The notes under the pieces: model-generated
Database searches by the model: none
Seen by the model: the letters and a program-made list of their open reading frames with translations, nothing else
Told to the model about the DNA's origin: nothing
Origin: JBQTIP01 sp052388025
Lineage (GTDB): Bacteria > Actinomycetota > UBA4738 > HRBIN12
Direction: 5' to 3'
Length of the DNA: 47,968 bases
Assembly (NCBI GenBank): GCA_052388025.1
Contig: JBQTIP010000159.1
Coordinates: forward strand, 1-47,968
Position numbers and translations under genes: made by a program
Shown: positions 18,056-27,068 of the stretch, one piece after another
How positions within the stretch are numbered: position 1 is the stretch's first letter
How the letters are laid out: every line of letters begins with the position of its first letter

Positions 18056-18080
18056 CAAACCACGCGAGACGGGGAGGCGA

Positions 18081-19184
18081 CTAGAACGAGTCGGCCGCCG
18101 CGGGTTCGGCCGCGTTCTCCGCGGCCATCTTCTCGGCCTCCGCGACGAGAACCTCGACGAACTTGTCTTCGGGTACCTTCCCCTTCACCTCGCCCTTCAC
18201 GATGAGGTGACCGAAGCCCTTCCCGGCCGCGATGCCGAGGTCGGCCTCGCGCGCCTCGCCGGGACCGTTCACCACGCAGCCCATGACGGCAACGCGGATC
18301 GGCGCCCTTAGGCCCTTCGCCTCGAGCGCCTCGTTCACCTGCTTCGTCAGGCCCAGCACGTCGACCTCGGCTCGCCCACACGAGGGGCACGCCACCAGAT
18401 CGAGCCCTCGCTTTCGCAGGCCCAGCGACTTCAGGATCTGGATCCCGACCTTGACCTCTTCGACGGGGTCGTCGGTCAGCGAGACGCGGATCGTGTCGCC
18501 GATCCCTTCGGCGAGCAGCGTCCCGATGCCTACCGCGCTCTTGATCCCGCCCGTGGGCATCGGCCCCGCCTCCGTGACGCCGAGGTGCAGCGGGTAGTCG
18601 CACTTCTCCGCCAACATCCGGTAGGCCTCGATCATCGTGGCCGCGTGCGAGTGCTTCACCGATATGACGATGTCGAGGAAGTCCTCATCCTCGAGGGTGC
18701 GGACCTCGTTCATCGCCGACTCGACGAGCGCCTCCGGCGAGGGTCGGCCGTGCTTTGCGAGCAGGTCCTTCTCGAGCGAGCCGGCGTTCACGCCGATGCG
18801 GATCGGCACGCCGCGGTCCTTGGCCTCGCGCGCGATCAGGCGCACCTTGTCCTGGTACTTGATGTTGCCCGGGTTGATCCGGAGGCCGGGGATGCCGGCC
18901 TCGAGCGCCGCTATCGCGTACTTCCACTGGAAATGGATGTCGGCGACCACCGGGATGGTCGCGTGCTCCGCGATCTGTTTCAGCGCCTTCGCGTCCTCCC
19001 AGTGGGGAATTGCCACGCGCACGATCTCGCATCCGGTTGCGACGAGCGCGGCCATCTGCTGCAGCGTGGCGTTCACGTCGGCGGTCTTCGTCGTCGTCAT
19101 CGACTGGACGCTGACCTGGGCGTCGCCGCCGATCTCGACCGTGCCGAGCCGAACCTTCCTCGTGTTGTGTCGGTTCGCGAGCAT
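18081..19184 (-). CDS. ispG: 4-hydroxy-3-methylbut-2-en-1-yl diphosphate synthase IspG (GcpE)
   Basis: IspG is the iron-sulfur enzyme that makes HMBPP in the MEP isoprenoid pathway. The 367-residue protein has the normal TIM-barrel N-terminal part (VQSMTTTKTADVNATLQQ, VADIHFQWKYAI, LRINPGNI). Its cluster ligands sit in CPSCGRAEVD and GCVVNGPGEA. Length matches the short bacterial form without an insertion. A TGATAGCCT element ends just before a 4-base leader and the ATG. It is in the same strand series as dxr, rseP and cdsA, but a two-component system and yjbQ lie between. Confidence 0.96.
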   Translation of the reverse strand: MLANRHNTRKVRLGTVEIGGDAQVSVQSMTTTKTADVNATLQQMAALVATGCEIVRVAIPHWEDAKALKQIAEHATIPVVADIHFQWKYAIAALEAGIPGLRINPGNIKYQDKVRLIAREAKDRGVPIRIGVNAGSLEKDLLAKHGRPSPEALVESAMNEVRTLEDEDFLDIVISVKHSHAATMIEAYRMLAEKCDYPLHLGVTEAGPMPTGGIKSAVGIGTLLAEGIGDTIRVSLTDDPVEEVKVGIQILKSLGLRKRGLDLVACPSCGRAEVDVLGLTKQVNEALEAKGLRAPIRVAVMGCVVNGPGEAREADLGIAAGKGFGHLIVKGEVKGKVPEDKFVEVLVAEAEKMAAENAAEPAAADSF

Positions 19185-19194
19185 CCTTACGTCC

Positions 19195-19203
19195 AGGCTA
19201 TCA
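19195..19203 (-). promoter_or_regulatory. Predicted extended -10 of ispG
   Basis: TGATAGCCT (TGn plus TAGCCT) would place the start about four bases ahead of the ATG at 19184, nearly leaderless. The same nine bases occur before trmD. Confidence 0.4.
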
Positions 19204-19211
19204 ATGCGCGG

Positions 19212-19661
19212 TCAGTCGCCGAACACATGGAAGACGATCTGCCGGTCCTTCGGCTCGTCCATCTCGAAGAGGATCAGCCGCTGCCAGCGCCCGAACGCCG
19301 GCTCGCCATCCGAGACCGGGATGGCGTGCGAAGAGGCCGAAAGGAGCATCGACTTCACGTGCGAGTGTCCGTTCCGGCGCTCGTGCGACTCGGCGAGGTT
19401 CTGGGTCCGCCGTTGCAGGTCGTCGTGGGCGTAGTAGACGTCCTCCGGGACGAGCGACCGGAGCCGCGAGCGGAAGTCCGCCAGCGAGCCGTCCTCCCAT
19501 TCGTTGATCAGCAGGGCACACGTCGTGTGTGGGCAGAACGCGATGACGGCCCCCTCCGTGACGCCGGAGTCCTTGATCGCCCGCTGGAGGTCCTCTGTGA
19601 GGTCGGCGAAGGCGTACCGCGACGGCGCCGCCACCTCGATCGTCGTCGTGCTCGACTTCAC
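19212..19661 (-). CDS. YjbQ / UPF0047 family protein
   Basis: This 149-residue protein matches the YjbQ family, trimeric metal-binding proteins with weak thiamine-phosphate synthase activity reported in E. coli. Seen motifs are CPHTTCALLINEWEDGS with a conserved His, NGHSHVKSMLLSASSHAIPVSDGE with two His, and RWQRLILFEMDEPKDR. The GTG at 19661 follows AGGAGGGA and overlaps the histidine kinase stop (GTGA), so it is coupled to the two-component genes. Its physiological substrate is unknown. Confidence 0.88.
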   Translation of the reverse strand: MKSSTTTIEVAAPSRYAFADLTEDLQRAIKDSGVTEGAVIAFCPHTTCALLINEWEDGSLADFRSRLRSLVPEDVYYAHDDLQRRTQNLAESHERRNGHSHVKSMLLSASSHAIPVSDGEPAFGRWQRLILFEMDEPKDRQIVFHVFGD

Positions 19662-21019
19662 TGGTCCCTCCTTGTCCCGGCCGCACCGGCGACCGGCAGC
19701 TCGAACGTGAACACGCTTCCCTTGCCGATCTCGCTCTCGGCTCGGATGTGGCCGCCGTGCGCCTCCACGACCGAACGCGCGATCGCCAGGCCGATCCCGG
19801 TCCCTCCGTCCTCCCGCGACCGCGCGGGGTCGACCCGGTAGAAGCGCTCGAAGAGCCTGGGTAGGTGCTCCGGCTCGATGCCGGGCCCGGTGTCCGCCAC
19901 CCTCACTTGACAGTCGCCGTTCTTCCGGACGGCGGAGACCTTCACCGCGCCGCCCTCCGGCGTGAAGCGGACGGCGTTGTCCAGCAGGTTGAACAGCACC
20001 TGGTGCACGCGCTCCCTGTCGGCGAACACGGGGGGGAGGTCGGCGGCGACCTCGCTCTCGACCGCCACTCCCCGGCCCGACCGCGTCACCTCGATCTCGG
20101 AGAGCACCTCGGACACCAGCGGGGCGAGCGCGACCTCCTGACGATCGAGGGGGACGTCGCCGGATTCGAGGCGCGAGAGGTCGAGGAGTTGCTCGACCAG
20201 CCGCGAGAGCCGCTCCGACTGGGTGAGCATCACCTGAAGCGTCTCGGGATCGGGGCGCTCGACTCCGTCCAGGAGGTTCTCGAGATGGGCCCGGAGGGCC
20301 GAGATCGGCGTCTTCAGCTCGTGGGAGACGTTGGCGACGAGGTCCCGGCGAAGCCGCTCGACACCCTCGAGCTCCGCGCTCATGCGATTGAACGCCTCGG
20401 CGAGCTGGCCGACCTCGTCACGCGAGGCCGTGTGCACGCGTTGTCCGTAGTCGCCGCGCTCCATCTTCCTCGCGGCCTGAGCCATGTCGCGCAGCGGCTT
20501 CGTCATCCCTCGGGCCAGCCACCTCGCCACGAACAACGAGATCGCCGCCGCGATGGCTCCGGCGACGAGGAGCTGCCACCAGAAGTCCCGCAGGAAGCGA
20601 ACGGTGGAGGGGAAGACCCCGAGCGCCCCCTCCCCGGGGGCGTCGCGGATCGCGTACGCGGTTCCCGGCGGCCGACCCTCCTGCCGGACCGGCACGGCCG
20701 CGAACTCGATCCCGTTCGCCACTCCCAGGTGAACACGGCCGTCGTCGAACCTCGGAGGCGGTGTGCCCGTCGGGCCGTACCAGAAGAACCTCCCGTCACG
20801 CAGGAGGAGGACCGTCACTCCCTCCGGGACCTTCTCCAGCGTTCCCCCGGCGGACCGGTCGGCGACACGCAAGAGCTCGATCAGGTCCGCGTCGCGGGAG
20901 GAGTTTCGGAGCGCGAATCCAAGCAAGAAGTACACGAGGACGATGGTCATCCCGACCGCGAACACGATGGTCGAGCCGAGCTTCGCCCGGATCGTGGGCA
21001 GCCGGTCGAGCGGGCGCAC
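19658..21019 (-). CDS. Membrane sensor histidine kinase
   Basis: The 453-residue kinase has an N-terminal membrane segment (about 14-36), an extracytoplasmic loop of about 110 residues without a named domain, and a second membrane segment (about 147-168). HAMP, HisKA and HATPase domains follow. The phosphorylated His is residue 233 in NVSHELKTPIS. The ATPase shows LLDNAVRFTPEGG, DTGPGIEPEHL, FERFYR and GGTGIGLAI. This is the PhoR/BaeS-like orthodox type. It starts one base after the response regulator stop, so the two form one unit with YjbQ. The loop's signal is unknown. Confidence 0.93.
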   Translation of the reverse strand: MRPLDRLPTIRAKLGSTIVFAVGMTIVLVYFLLGFALRNSSRDADLIELLRVADRSAGGTLEKVPEGVTVLLLRDGRFFWYGPTGTPPPRFDDGRVHLGVANGIEFAAVPVRQEGRPPGTAYAIRDAPGEGALGVFPSTVRFLRDFWWQLLVAGAIAAAISLFVARWLARGMTKPLRDMAQAARKMERGDYGQRVHTASRDEVGQLAEAFNRMSAELEGVERLRRDLVANVSHELKTPISALRAHLENLLDGVERPDPETLQVMLTQSERLSRLVEQLLDLSRLESGDVPLDRQEVALAPLVSEVLSEIEVTRSGRGVAVESEVAADLPPVFADRERVHQVLFNLLDNAVRFTPEGGAVKVSAVRKNGDCQVRVADTGPGIEPEHLPRLFERFYRVDPARSREDGGTGIGLAIARSVVEAHGGHIRAESEIGKGSVFTFELPVAGAAGTRRDQ

Positions 21020-21020
21020 G

Positions 21021-21716
21021 TCAGGCCTCCACCCGGAGCGCGTAGCCGACCCCGTGCACCGTGCGGATGAACCGCGGCTCGCCGCCGTCCTCGCCGAGCT
21101 TGCGACGGATGCGGGCTACGTGGGAATCGACGACGCGCCCGCCGGCGTAGTCGCGGTAGCCCCACACGCGATCCATGAGCTGCTCGCGAGTGAATACGAC
21201 GCCGGGGTCCCTGGCAAGCGTCAGCAGGATCTCGAACTCAAGGGGCGTGAGCGCCACCTCGCCGCCGTCGACCGTCACGCTCCGCCGGCCCGGATCGACG
21301 GTGAGGGCTCCCCGCGTGACCGGCTCGGTGGTCTGGACCGACCGGACCCGCTCGACCCGACGGAGGATCGCCTTCACGCGAACGGCGAGCTCGCGCAGGC
21401 TGAACGGCTTCGTGAGGTAGTCGTCGGCCCCCACCGCGAAGCCGGCCACCTTGTCCGACTCGTCGGTGCGCGCAGTCAGCATCAGCACGGGGGTCCATTC
21501 GGTGCGCTGGATCTCCTTGCAAACCTCCAGGCCGTCCATCCCAGGGAGCATGAGGTCGAGCACGACGAGGTCGGGATGGTGCTCCTCGCATGCCTTGATG
21601 GCCTGCGGCCCGTCGTGGGCCACGAGAACCTCGTAGCCTTCACTCTCGAGTCGGGCGCGGACGGCCTCCGCGATGGCCTCCTCATCGTCGACCACCAGGA
21701 CGGTCTCTTCGCTCAC
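21021..21716 (-). CDS. OmpR-family response regulator
   Basis: The 231-residue protein has a receiver domain with acidic pocket VVDDEE at 8-13, phosphoacceptor Asp54 in VVLDLMLPGMDG, and TKPF near the end. A C-terminal winged-helix domain (about 130-230) follows, with LTPLEFEILLTLARDPGVVFTR-type helices and DSHVARIRRKLGE. It is a DNA-binding transcription factor, partner of the downstream kinase. A TACGAT element lies six bases before the GTG, so the transcript may be leaderless. Its targets are unknown. Confidence 0.94.
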   Translation of the reverse strand: MSEETVLVVDDEEAIAEAVRARLESEGYEVLVAHDGPQAIKACEEHHPDLVVLDLMLPGMDGLEVCKEIQRTEWTPVLMLTARTDESDKVAGFAVGADDYLTKPFSLRELAVRVKAILRRVERVRSVQTTEPVTRGALTVDPGRRSVTVDGGEVALTPLEFEILLTLARDPGVVFTREQLMDRVWGYRDYAGGRVVDSHVARIRRKLGEDGGEPRFIRTVHGVGYALRVEA

Positions 21717-21722
21717 GCCCTC

Positions 21723-21728
21723 ATCGTA
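21723..21728 (-). promoter_or_regulatory. Predicted -10 element of the two-component operon (leaderless)
   Basis: TACGAT followed by six bases and GTG puts the transcription start on the start codon itself. Upstream at 21769-21779 is a small dyad, CTTG-TGG-CAAG, a possible autoregulatory site but too short to be sure. Confidence 0.35.
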
Positions 21729-21803
21729 GCCGCAGCGTGTTGCGGGCCTTCCGGCCGGGTGTTGAGAACTTGTGGCAAGCGCGCGGGCCGTGCGTCGCCG
21801 GCC

Positions 21804-22916
21804 TCAAGGGAGGTCGATCGGCTTCGCGATGTCCAGATACACGACCGACAGCGTGAACAGGATGAAGAACATCGCCACGACGGCCGAGATGGGAACGAGC
21901 TTGCGCATGTCGACCTTCCGGCCCCGCACCTTCTCGATCGCGAGCACGGCGAGGTGCCCGCCGTCGAACGGCGGTAGCGGCAGCAGGTTCAGCAGGCCGA
22001 TGAACACGTTCACAAGGGCGAACAGGTAAAGGAAGTCGCCGAAGTTCCCGGCCTCTGCGGTCTGCCCGGCGAAGCGCCCGATACCAACCACGCTCGCCGG
22101 GTCGCGGGGCGTCCGCTCGGCGTCGGTGAACAGCAGCGTGAACACGCGGCCGATGCCCTCGGGGCCGAAGACCCTCCCAAGGTTCTCGATGGTGCCCACC
22201 GCGGCTGAGCCGACGAGCTTCGCGCCGCCGGTCACGGCGCCGATCGGTCCCGCACGATCCCGCGCAAGGGAGAGGGCGACCCCGATCCGACCGACCCTCT
22301 CGCCGTCGACGTCGGCCAGAACGGGCGTGATCCGGACCGTGAAGACCTCGCCCTCGCGCTCGATGCTGAGCGAGATCGGCTCCCCGACGTGGTCGCGCGT
22401 GAACCGGATCAGCTCCTCGTCCGTCGGATCCTCGATGGGCCCGACGCCAACAACGAGATCGCCCGGCCGAAGCTCCGCAGCGGCGGCCGGGGAGGCCGAG
22501 CCGTTCAGGGTCGGCTCGACCTCCTCGATCAGCGGGATCCGCGGGTCACCGATCGCCGCCAGCCAGATCGCGAAGCACAGGAACGCCAGCACGAAGTGCG
22601 TCGCCGGACCGGCGACGATGACCAAGGCTCGCTGCCAGATGGGCTTCGCCCCGAAGCTTCTGGGCAGCTCGTGTGCCGGAGTCTCCTGGAACGGGTTCAT
22701 CCCAGCGATCTTCACGTACCCCCCGGCCGGGATCGCCTTCAGACCGTACTCGGTCTCGCCGCGACGGAAGGACCAGATGCGCGGCCCGAAGCCGACGAAG
22801 AACTCCTCCACCTTGATGCCGAACCATTTGGCGACGCCGAAGTGCGCGGCCTCGTGGATCACGATCACGACCAGGAGGGCGACGAAGAACGAAACCTGGC
22901 CGACGACTCCGGCCAT
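21804..22916 (-). CDS. rseP: Site-2 protease RseP-like M50 zinc metalloprotease
   Basis: The 370-residue membrane protease has the zinc motif HEAAH at residues 21-25 in the first membrane segment, a PDZ domain around 120-210, and the late membrane motif NLLPLPPFDGGHL that supplies the third zinc ligand. It cleaves membrane-spanning substrates such as anti-sigma factors or leftover signal peptides. It lies 13 bases after dxr, the standard dxr-rseP order of actinobacteria. The substrate here is unknown. Confidence 0.93.
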   Translation of the reverse strand: MAGVVGQVSFFVALLVVIVIHEAAHFGVAKWFGIKVEEFFVGFGPRIWSFRRGETEYGLKAIPAGGYVKIAGMNPFQETPAHELPRSFGAKPIWQRALVIVAGPATHFVLAFLCFAIWLAAIGDPRIPLIEEVEPTLNGSASPAAAAELRPGDLVVGVGPIEDPTDEELIRFTRDHVGEPISLSIEREGEVFTVRITPVLADVDGERVGRIGVALSLARDRAGPIGAVTGGAKLVGSAAVGTIENLGRVFGPEGIGRVFTLLFTDAERTPRDPASVVGIGRFAGQTAEAGNFGDFLYLFALVNVFIGLLNLLPLPPFDGGHLAVLAIEKVRGRKVDMRKLVPISAVVAMFFILFTLSVVYLDIAKPIDLP

Positions 22917-22929
22917 CAGCGCGGCCCGG

Positions 22930-24084
22930 TCAACGAGCCTCGATGATCTCGGCGGCGCGGTGCCTGGCCCAGGCGTCGGCCCGTTCCAGGTTCACCACCG
23001 AGACCACGGAGGGCGCATCGTGCTCGTCCACCACCGCCTGAACAACCTCGGTGATCCGGGTCAGCGCCATCTTGCCCTCCAGAAACGCCATGACCGCCAC
23101 CTCGTTGGCCGCGCTCATGACCGCGGGAAATGTGATGCCCAGGCCACCGACGCGGTAAGCGAGGTCGACGGCGGGGAACGCCTCCCGGTCGAGGGGCTCG
23201 AACGTCAGCTTGCGATCGGCGAGCGGCACCGAGTCGACCCCGGTCGGAAGCCGGTCCGGCCACGCGAGGGCAAGCTGGATCGGCAGGCGCATGTCGGGAA
23301 CGGCGAACTGCGCGAGCATGCTCCCGTCTCTGAACTCGGCCATGGCGTGGACCATGCCCTCAGGGTGGATGACCACGTGGATCTGCGAGTACTCCAGGCC
23401 GAACAGGTAGTGGGCCTCGATCACCTCCAACCCCTTGTTCATGAGCGTTGCCGAGTCGATCGTGATCTTGGGGCCCATCCGCCACACGGGGTGGGCGAGC
23501 GCCTCCTTCACCGAGGCCTTAGCCAGCTCGGTGCGGGTCCAGCCGCGGAACGGACCGCCGGAGCCGGTGAGGATCACACGCTTCAGGTCCTCTCGCCGCT
23601 CCCCGCGGAGGCACTGCGCCAGCGCCGCGTGCTCCGAGTCCACCGGGACGAGCCGCTCGGGTTCCCCCTTGATGAGATCCCGGACCAGCTCGCCGCCGAC
23701 GATCAGGCTCTCCTTGTTCGCGAGCGCGAGGATCTTGCCGGACTGAAGGGCGGCGAGCGTCGGCGCGAGGCCGACCGAGCCGACGAGCGCGTTCAGCACC
23801 ATGTCGGCCTCGACGTCGCGCGCGAGGGCCTCCGCCGATTCCGGGCCCGTGAGGATCTCGATCCCCGAGACCCCGCCGAGCCGCTCCCCCAGGTCGCGCG
23901 CGGCCTCCGGGTCCGCGATCGCGACGAAGGGCGGCAGGAACTCCCGGATCTGCCCGACGAGGAGCTCATGGTTGGAGCCGGCGGAGAGCCCGATCACCCG
24001 GAAGCGGTCCGGGTTGCGCCGGACGACGTCCAGGGCCTGGGTGCCGACCGATCCGGTGGATCCGAGGATGATGAGCGAACGCAT
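22930..24084 (-). CDS. dxr: 1-deoxy-D-xylulose 5-phosphate reductoisomerase
   Basis: Dxr catalyses the first committed MEP-pathway step, NADPH-dependent conversion of DXP to MEP. The 384-residue protein has the nucleotide-binding start ILGSTGSVGTQALDVVRRNPD, the metal and substrate region VDSEHAALAQCL, SGGPFRGW, and NKGLEVIEAHYLF. Length is normal. It is followed by rseP. A TAACCT element seven bases before its ATG suggests a leaderless start. Confidence 0.96.
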   Translation of the reverse strand: MRSLIILGSTGSVGTQALDVVRRNPDRFRVIGLSAGSNHELLVGQIREFLPPFVAIADPEAARDLGERLGGVSGIEILTGPESAEALARDVEADMVLNALVGSVGLAPTLAALQSGKILALANKESLIVGGELVRDLIKGEPERLVPVDSEHAALAQCLRGERREDLKRVILTGSGGPFRGWTRTELAKASVKEALAHPVWRMGPKITIDSATLMNKGLEVIEAHYLFGLEYSQIHVVIHPEGMVHAMAEFRDGSMLAQFAVPDMRLPIQLALAWPDRLPTGVDSVPLADRKLTFEPLDREAFPAVDLAYRVGGLGITFPAVMSAANEVAVMAFLEGKMALTRITEVVQAVVDEHDAPSVVSVVNLERADAWARHRAAEIIEAR

Positions 24085-24091
24085 CTCATCA

Positions 24092-24097
24092 AGGTTA
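24092..24097 (-). promoter_or_regulatory. Predicted -10 element of dxr (leaderless)
   Basis: TAACCT lies seven bases ahead of the ATG at 24084 in the 50-base gap after cdsA. No Shine-Dalgarno sequence is seen at the usual distance. Confidence 0.35.
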
Positions 24098-24134
24098 ACG
24101 CCACAGACGCCAATGCGGCGCGCACCTCGGGCGG

Positions 24135-25754
24135 TTACAGAAGTATCAGGCGGAGGAACATGAACGCCGCGGGCGCGACGAACAGGACCGAGTCGATGCG
24201 GTCGAGCACACCCCCGTGCCCGGGCAGGATGCTTCCCATGTCCTTCACGCCGAGGTCGCGCTTCAGGAGCGACTCGGCGAGGTCGCCGAGCGGCGCGAAG
24301 ATGGCGACCACCACGGCCAGGCCGACCGAGTCGCCGACGGAGCTGAGCAGGTCCACCGACGAGGCGACGATCCCGACCGACACGGCGATCACGACGAGGG
24401 TCGCCCCGATCGCGCCCTCCCAGGACTTCTTCGGGCTGACGGTCGGCGCCAGCGGCCGGCTGCCCCAGAAGTACCCGACGACGAACGCCGCCGTGTCGTA
24501 GGCGAAGGTGAGCCCGATCACCGAGAGCGTGAGCGCGCGGCCGTCCGGCAGCCGGAGCATCGTGAGCCCGTACCCGGCCAGGAGCGGCACGTAGACGACC
24601 CCGAGGAGCGTCGCGCCGACGTTCCCAAGGGTGCGCTTGCGGTGGGCCGCCGTCATCGCCATGAACCAGATGAACGTGGCGAAGGTCGAGAGCGCGAGCA
24701 TCGAGAGCATCGCGGACTCGCCCCGGAAGTAGGCGGCCCCCAGGATCAGCCCCCCCGATGCAAGGCCGAGCGCCGTCGCCGGCTGGTAATGGCGCTTGAG
24801 CATCACGCCGTAGAGCTCGCCCTGTCCCATGAGCACCATCGCGCCGGCCACGATCGCGAACGGCCCGATCCCGATCGCGATGCTGCCGACGGCGAGGCCG
24901 GCCAGGACGATCCCGGTCAGGAAGGCCGCAGGGACGTCACGCGAGACTCTTCCGCGCTCCTGATCTGCGCCGACCTCGATCGAGGTCGGCTCCTGCCAGC
25001 TCGGCCCACCCAGGCCCTCCGCTTCTCCGACCCGCACGGACCTGGGCCCCTCGGCAGATTCGTCGAGTTCCGCGAGCAGGGCTCCCTCCACCGCTTCGGG
25101 CTCCTCGGGGAGATCGAACGGGTGGGGGAGGCCCCGCTCGCGCCCCGGTTTGGCTTCCGACGGTGTCTCTAGGAGGATCGACTCGGCGAAGTGGTCAGCG
25201 GCGGCCTCCACCGCTTCGGGCGAAGGCTCCTCTTCGGGTTCGAAGGGAGCGCCCTCCATGGGCGCGGCCACGTCCTCCTCGTCCTCCTCGTCGTCGGGAC
25301 CGGGCAGGTCCGCGTACGCGGACGGCGGCGTCCGGAAGCTCTCGAGGGAGATATCCGGCTCGGTCTCGTACACGGCCGAGGCCGCGCCCTCGTCCTCGTC
25401 CTCTTCCTCTTCCTCTTCCGGCCAGCCGCCTTCCTCAGGGTGCTCCCCTAAGAAGAGCCCCGCCTGACCGGGCGTCTCAGCAGGCGCGGGCTCGTCGAGG
25501 CCGACCGGCTCCTCGATCGCTCCGGTGTCCCGGAGGTCGTCGATCTGGTCGATCCCCGAGAGGTCGGGGAGCTCGATCCGCTCTTCCTCGGGAGCTTCTT
25601 GGGGCTCGGGGGGCGCTTCGTGTCCGGCCCGCTCCTCCTCCTCGGAGACGGTCTCGGGCCAGTCGACGTCCTGGATGGGCGCGAAGAACTTGTCCAGATC
25701 CTCGAAGAGGTCTTCGTCCTTCTTGTCGGACTTGCCCTCGCCCTCAGCCGTCAC
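24135..25754 (-). CDS. cdsA: Phosphatidate cytidylyltransferase CdsA with long acidic N-terminal extension
   Basis: CdsA makes CDP-diacylglycerol for phospholipid synthesis. The last 270 or so of 539 residues are a normal multi-pass CdsA, ending with the exact family signature SLLKRDLGVKDMGSILPGHG-G-V-L-D-R. The first 270 residues are unusual: low-complexity, rich in Glu, Asp and Pro, with runs such as EEEEEEDEDEG and DDEEDEEDV, and presumably disordered in the cytoplasm. The GTG at 25754 overlaps the frr stop (GTGA), and the extension is in frame without a break, so it is very likely translated. The extension has no function I recognise. Confidence 0.92.
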   Translation of the reverse strand: MTAEGEGKSDKKDEDLFEDLDKFFAPIQDVDWPETVSEEEERAGHEAPPEPQEAPEEERIELPDLSGIDQIDDLRDTGAIEEPVGLDEPAPAETPGQAGLFLGEHPEEGGWPEEEEEEDEDEGAASAVYETEPDISLESFRTPPSAYADLPGPDDEEDEEDVAAPMEGAPFEPEEEPSPEAVEAAADHFAESILLETPSEAKPGRERGLPHPFDLPEEPEAVEGALLAELDESAEGPRSVRVGEAEGLGGPSWQEPTSIEVGADQERGRVSRDVPAAFLTGIVLAGLAVGSIAIGIGPFAIVAGAMVLMGQGELYGVMLKRHYQPATALGLASGGLILGAAYFRGESAMLSMLALSTFATFIWFMAMTAAHRKRTLGNVGATLLGVVYVPLLAGYGLTMLRLPDGRALTLSVIGLTFAYDTAAFVVGYFWGSRPLAPTVSPKKSWEGAIGATLVVIAVSVGIVASSVDLLSSVGDSVGLAVVVAIFAPLGDLAESLLKRDLGVKDMGSILPGHGGVLDRIDSVLFVAPAAFMFLRLILL

Positions 25755-26314
25755 GCGAACTCCCCGAGCTCCTGCTCCTTGTGGGCCACGATCTCGTCGG
25801 TGTCCGACACGTACTGGTCGGTCAGCCTCTGCAGCTCCTTCTCGGCACGCTTCAAGTCATCTTCTGAGATGGCGTGGTCGTGCTCAAGCCTTTCGACCTC
25901 ATCCTTGGAATGACGCCGGACGTTCCGGACGGCGACCCTGGCCTCCTCACCTCGCTGGTGGACCACCTTGATGAGCTCCTTCCGGCGCTCCTCCGTGAGC
26001 GGTGGGAACGAGAGCCGGATGACGTTGCCGTCGTTCGATGGGGTGATCCCGATGTCGCTCGCGAGGAGCGCCTTCTCCATGGAGGAGATCGCGCCCTTGT
26101 CGAACGGCTGGATCAGGAGCATCCGCGGCTCCGGGACGGAGAACGAGGCCAGCTGATTAATCGGCACCTGAGTACCGTAATAGTCCACGGTGATCCGCGA
26201 AAGTAGCGCCGGTGTGGCACGGCCGGTCCGGATGCCTGCAAGCTCCTCCTTCAGAACCGAAAGCGCTTTCTTCATCTTGTCTGCGGCCGCGGTGAGTGCG
26301 GACTCGACGGTCAT
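25751..26314 (-). CDS. frr: Ribosome recycling factor
   Basis: RRF works with EF-G to split post-termination ribosomes. The ATG at 26314 overlaps the pyrH stop (ATGA) and gives 187 residues, the normal length. Seen features are the start helix MKKALSVLKEELAGIRTGRA, VPINQLASFSVPEPRML, and the C-terminal helix pair with NVRRHSKDEVERLE. Gene order rpsB-tsf-pyrH-frr is universal in the phylum. Confidence 0.96.
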   Translation of the reverse strand: MTVESALTAAADKMKKALSVLKEELAGIRTGRATPALLSRITVDYYGTQVPINQLASFSVPEPRMLLIQPFDKGAISSMEKALLASDIGITPSNDGNVIRLSFPPLTEERRKELIKVVHQRGEEARVAVRNVRRHSKDEVERLEHDHAISEDDLKRAEKELQRLTDQYVSDTDEIVAHKEQELGEFA

Positions 26315-27057
26315 GCCACACCGCCGTGAACGAGGGTCCCGATGGGCTCGCCGGAGAGCGCCCGCTTGATGTTCCCCTCCTGCCGGAAGTCGAACACGAT
26401 GATCGGGAGCTTGTTTTCCATGCAAAGCGAAATGGCCGTCGCGTCCATCACCTGATAGCCGCGGCGGAGGACCTCGAGGTACTCGATGGTCTCGAAGCGC
26501 CGCGCGCCCGGGTCGATATGCGGGTCCGCGTCGTAGACCCCGTCCACCTTCGTGCCCTTGAGGATGGCCTCGGCCCCGATCTCGAGCGCTCGTTGCGCGG
26601 CGGTAGTGTCGGTCGAGAAGTAGGGCGCGCCGATACCCGCGGCGAAGATCACGATGCGACCCTTCTCCAGGTGACGCTGTGCGCGGAGCGGTACATAGGG
26701 CTCGGCGATCTGTGCCATGTGGATCGCGGTCTGGACCCGGGTCGTGACGTGGATCTTCTCGAGCGCGTCCTGGAGCGCGAGCGCGTTCATGACGGTGGCG
26801 AGCATGCCCATGTAGTCGGCGCGGGATCGCTCGATGCCGGGGGCTTGACGCCCCCGGAAGATGTTTCCTCCCCCGACCACGACGGCGGTCTGGACACCCA
26901 GGTCGACGACGTCGCCGAGCTGCCGGGCGAGGAGGGCCGTAGCCTCCGTCGAGATGCCGTAGTCGCGGTCCGGACCCGAGAAGGCATCGCCGGAGAGCTT
27001 CAGCAGGACCCGGTGATAGATGGGCCGGGACGTCTGCGTTCCCCCCACGTCAGCCAC
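26311..27057 (-). CDS. pyrH: UMP kinase PyrH
   Basis: PyrH phosphorylates UMP to UDP. From the GTG at 27057 it has 248 residues. Motifs are RVLLKLSGDAF, VVVGGGNIFRG, DYMGMLATVMNALALQD and GTKVDGVYDADP, all characteristic of the amino-acid-kinase-fold bacterial enzyme. A second GTG three codons later is also possible. It begins 11 bases after tsf ends and overlaps frr by four bases. Confidence 0.95.
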   Translation of the reverse strand: MADVGGTQTSRPIYHRVLLKLSGDAFSGPDRDYGISTEATALLARQLGDVVDLGVQTAVVVGGGNIFRGRQAPGIERSRADYMGMLATVMNALALQDALEKIHVTTRVQTAIHMAQIAEPYVPLRAQRHLEKGRIVIFAAGIGAPYFSTDTTAAQRALEIGAEAILKGTKVDGVYDADPHIDPGARRFETIEYLEVLRRGYQVMDATAISLCMENKLPIIVFDFRQEGNIKRALSGEPIGTLVHGGVA

Positions 27058-27068
27058 GCCGGGCCCCC

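Noticed and set aside
22126..24501. A 791-codon plus-strand frame over rseP, dxr and cdsA
   Set aside because: It spans three well-supported genes on the other strand and has no recognisable domain or start signal.
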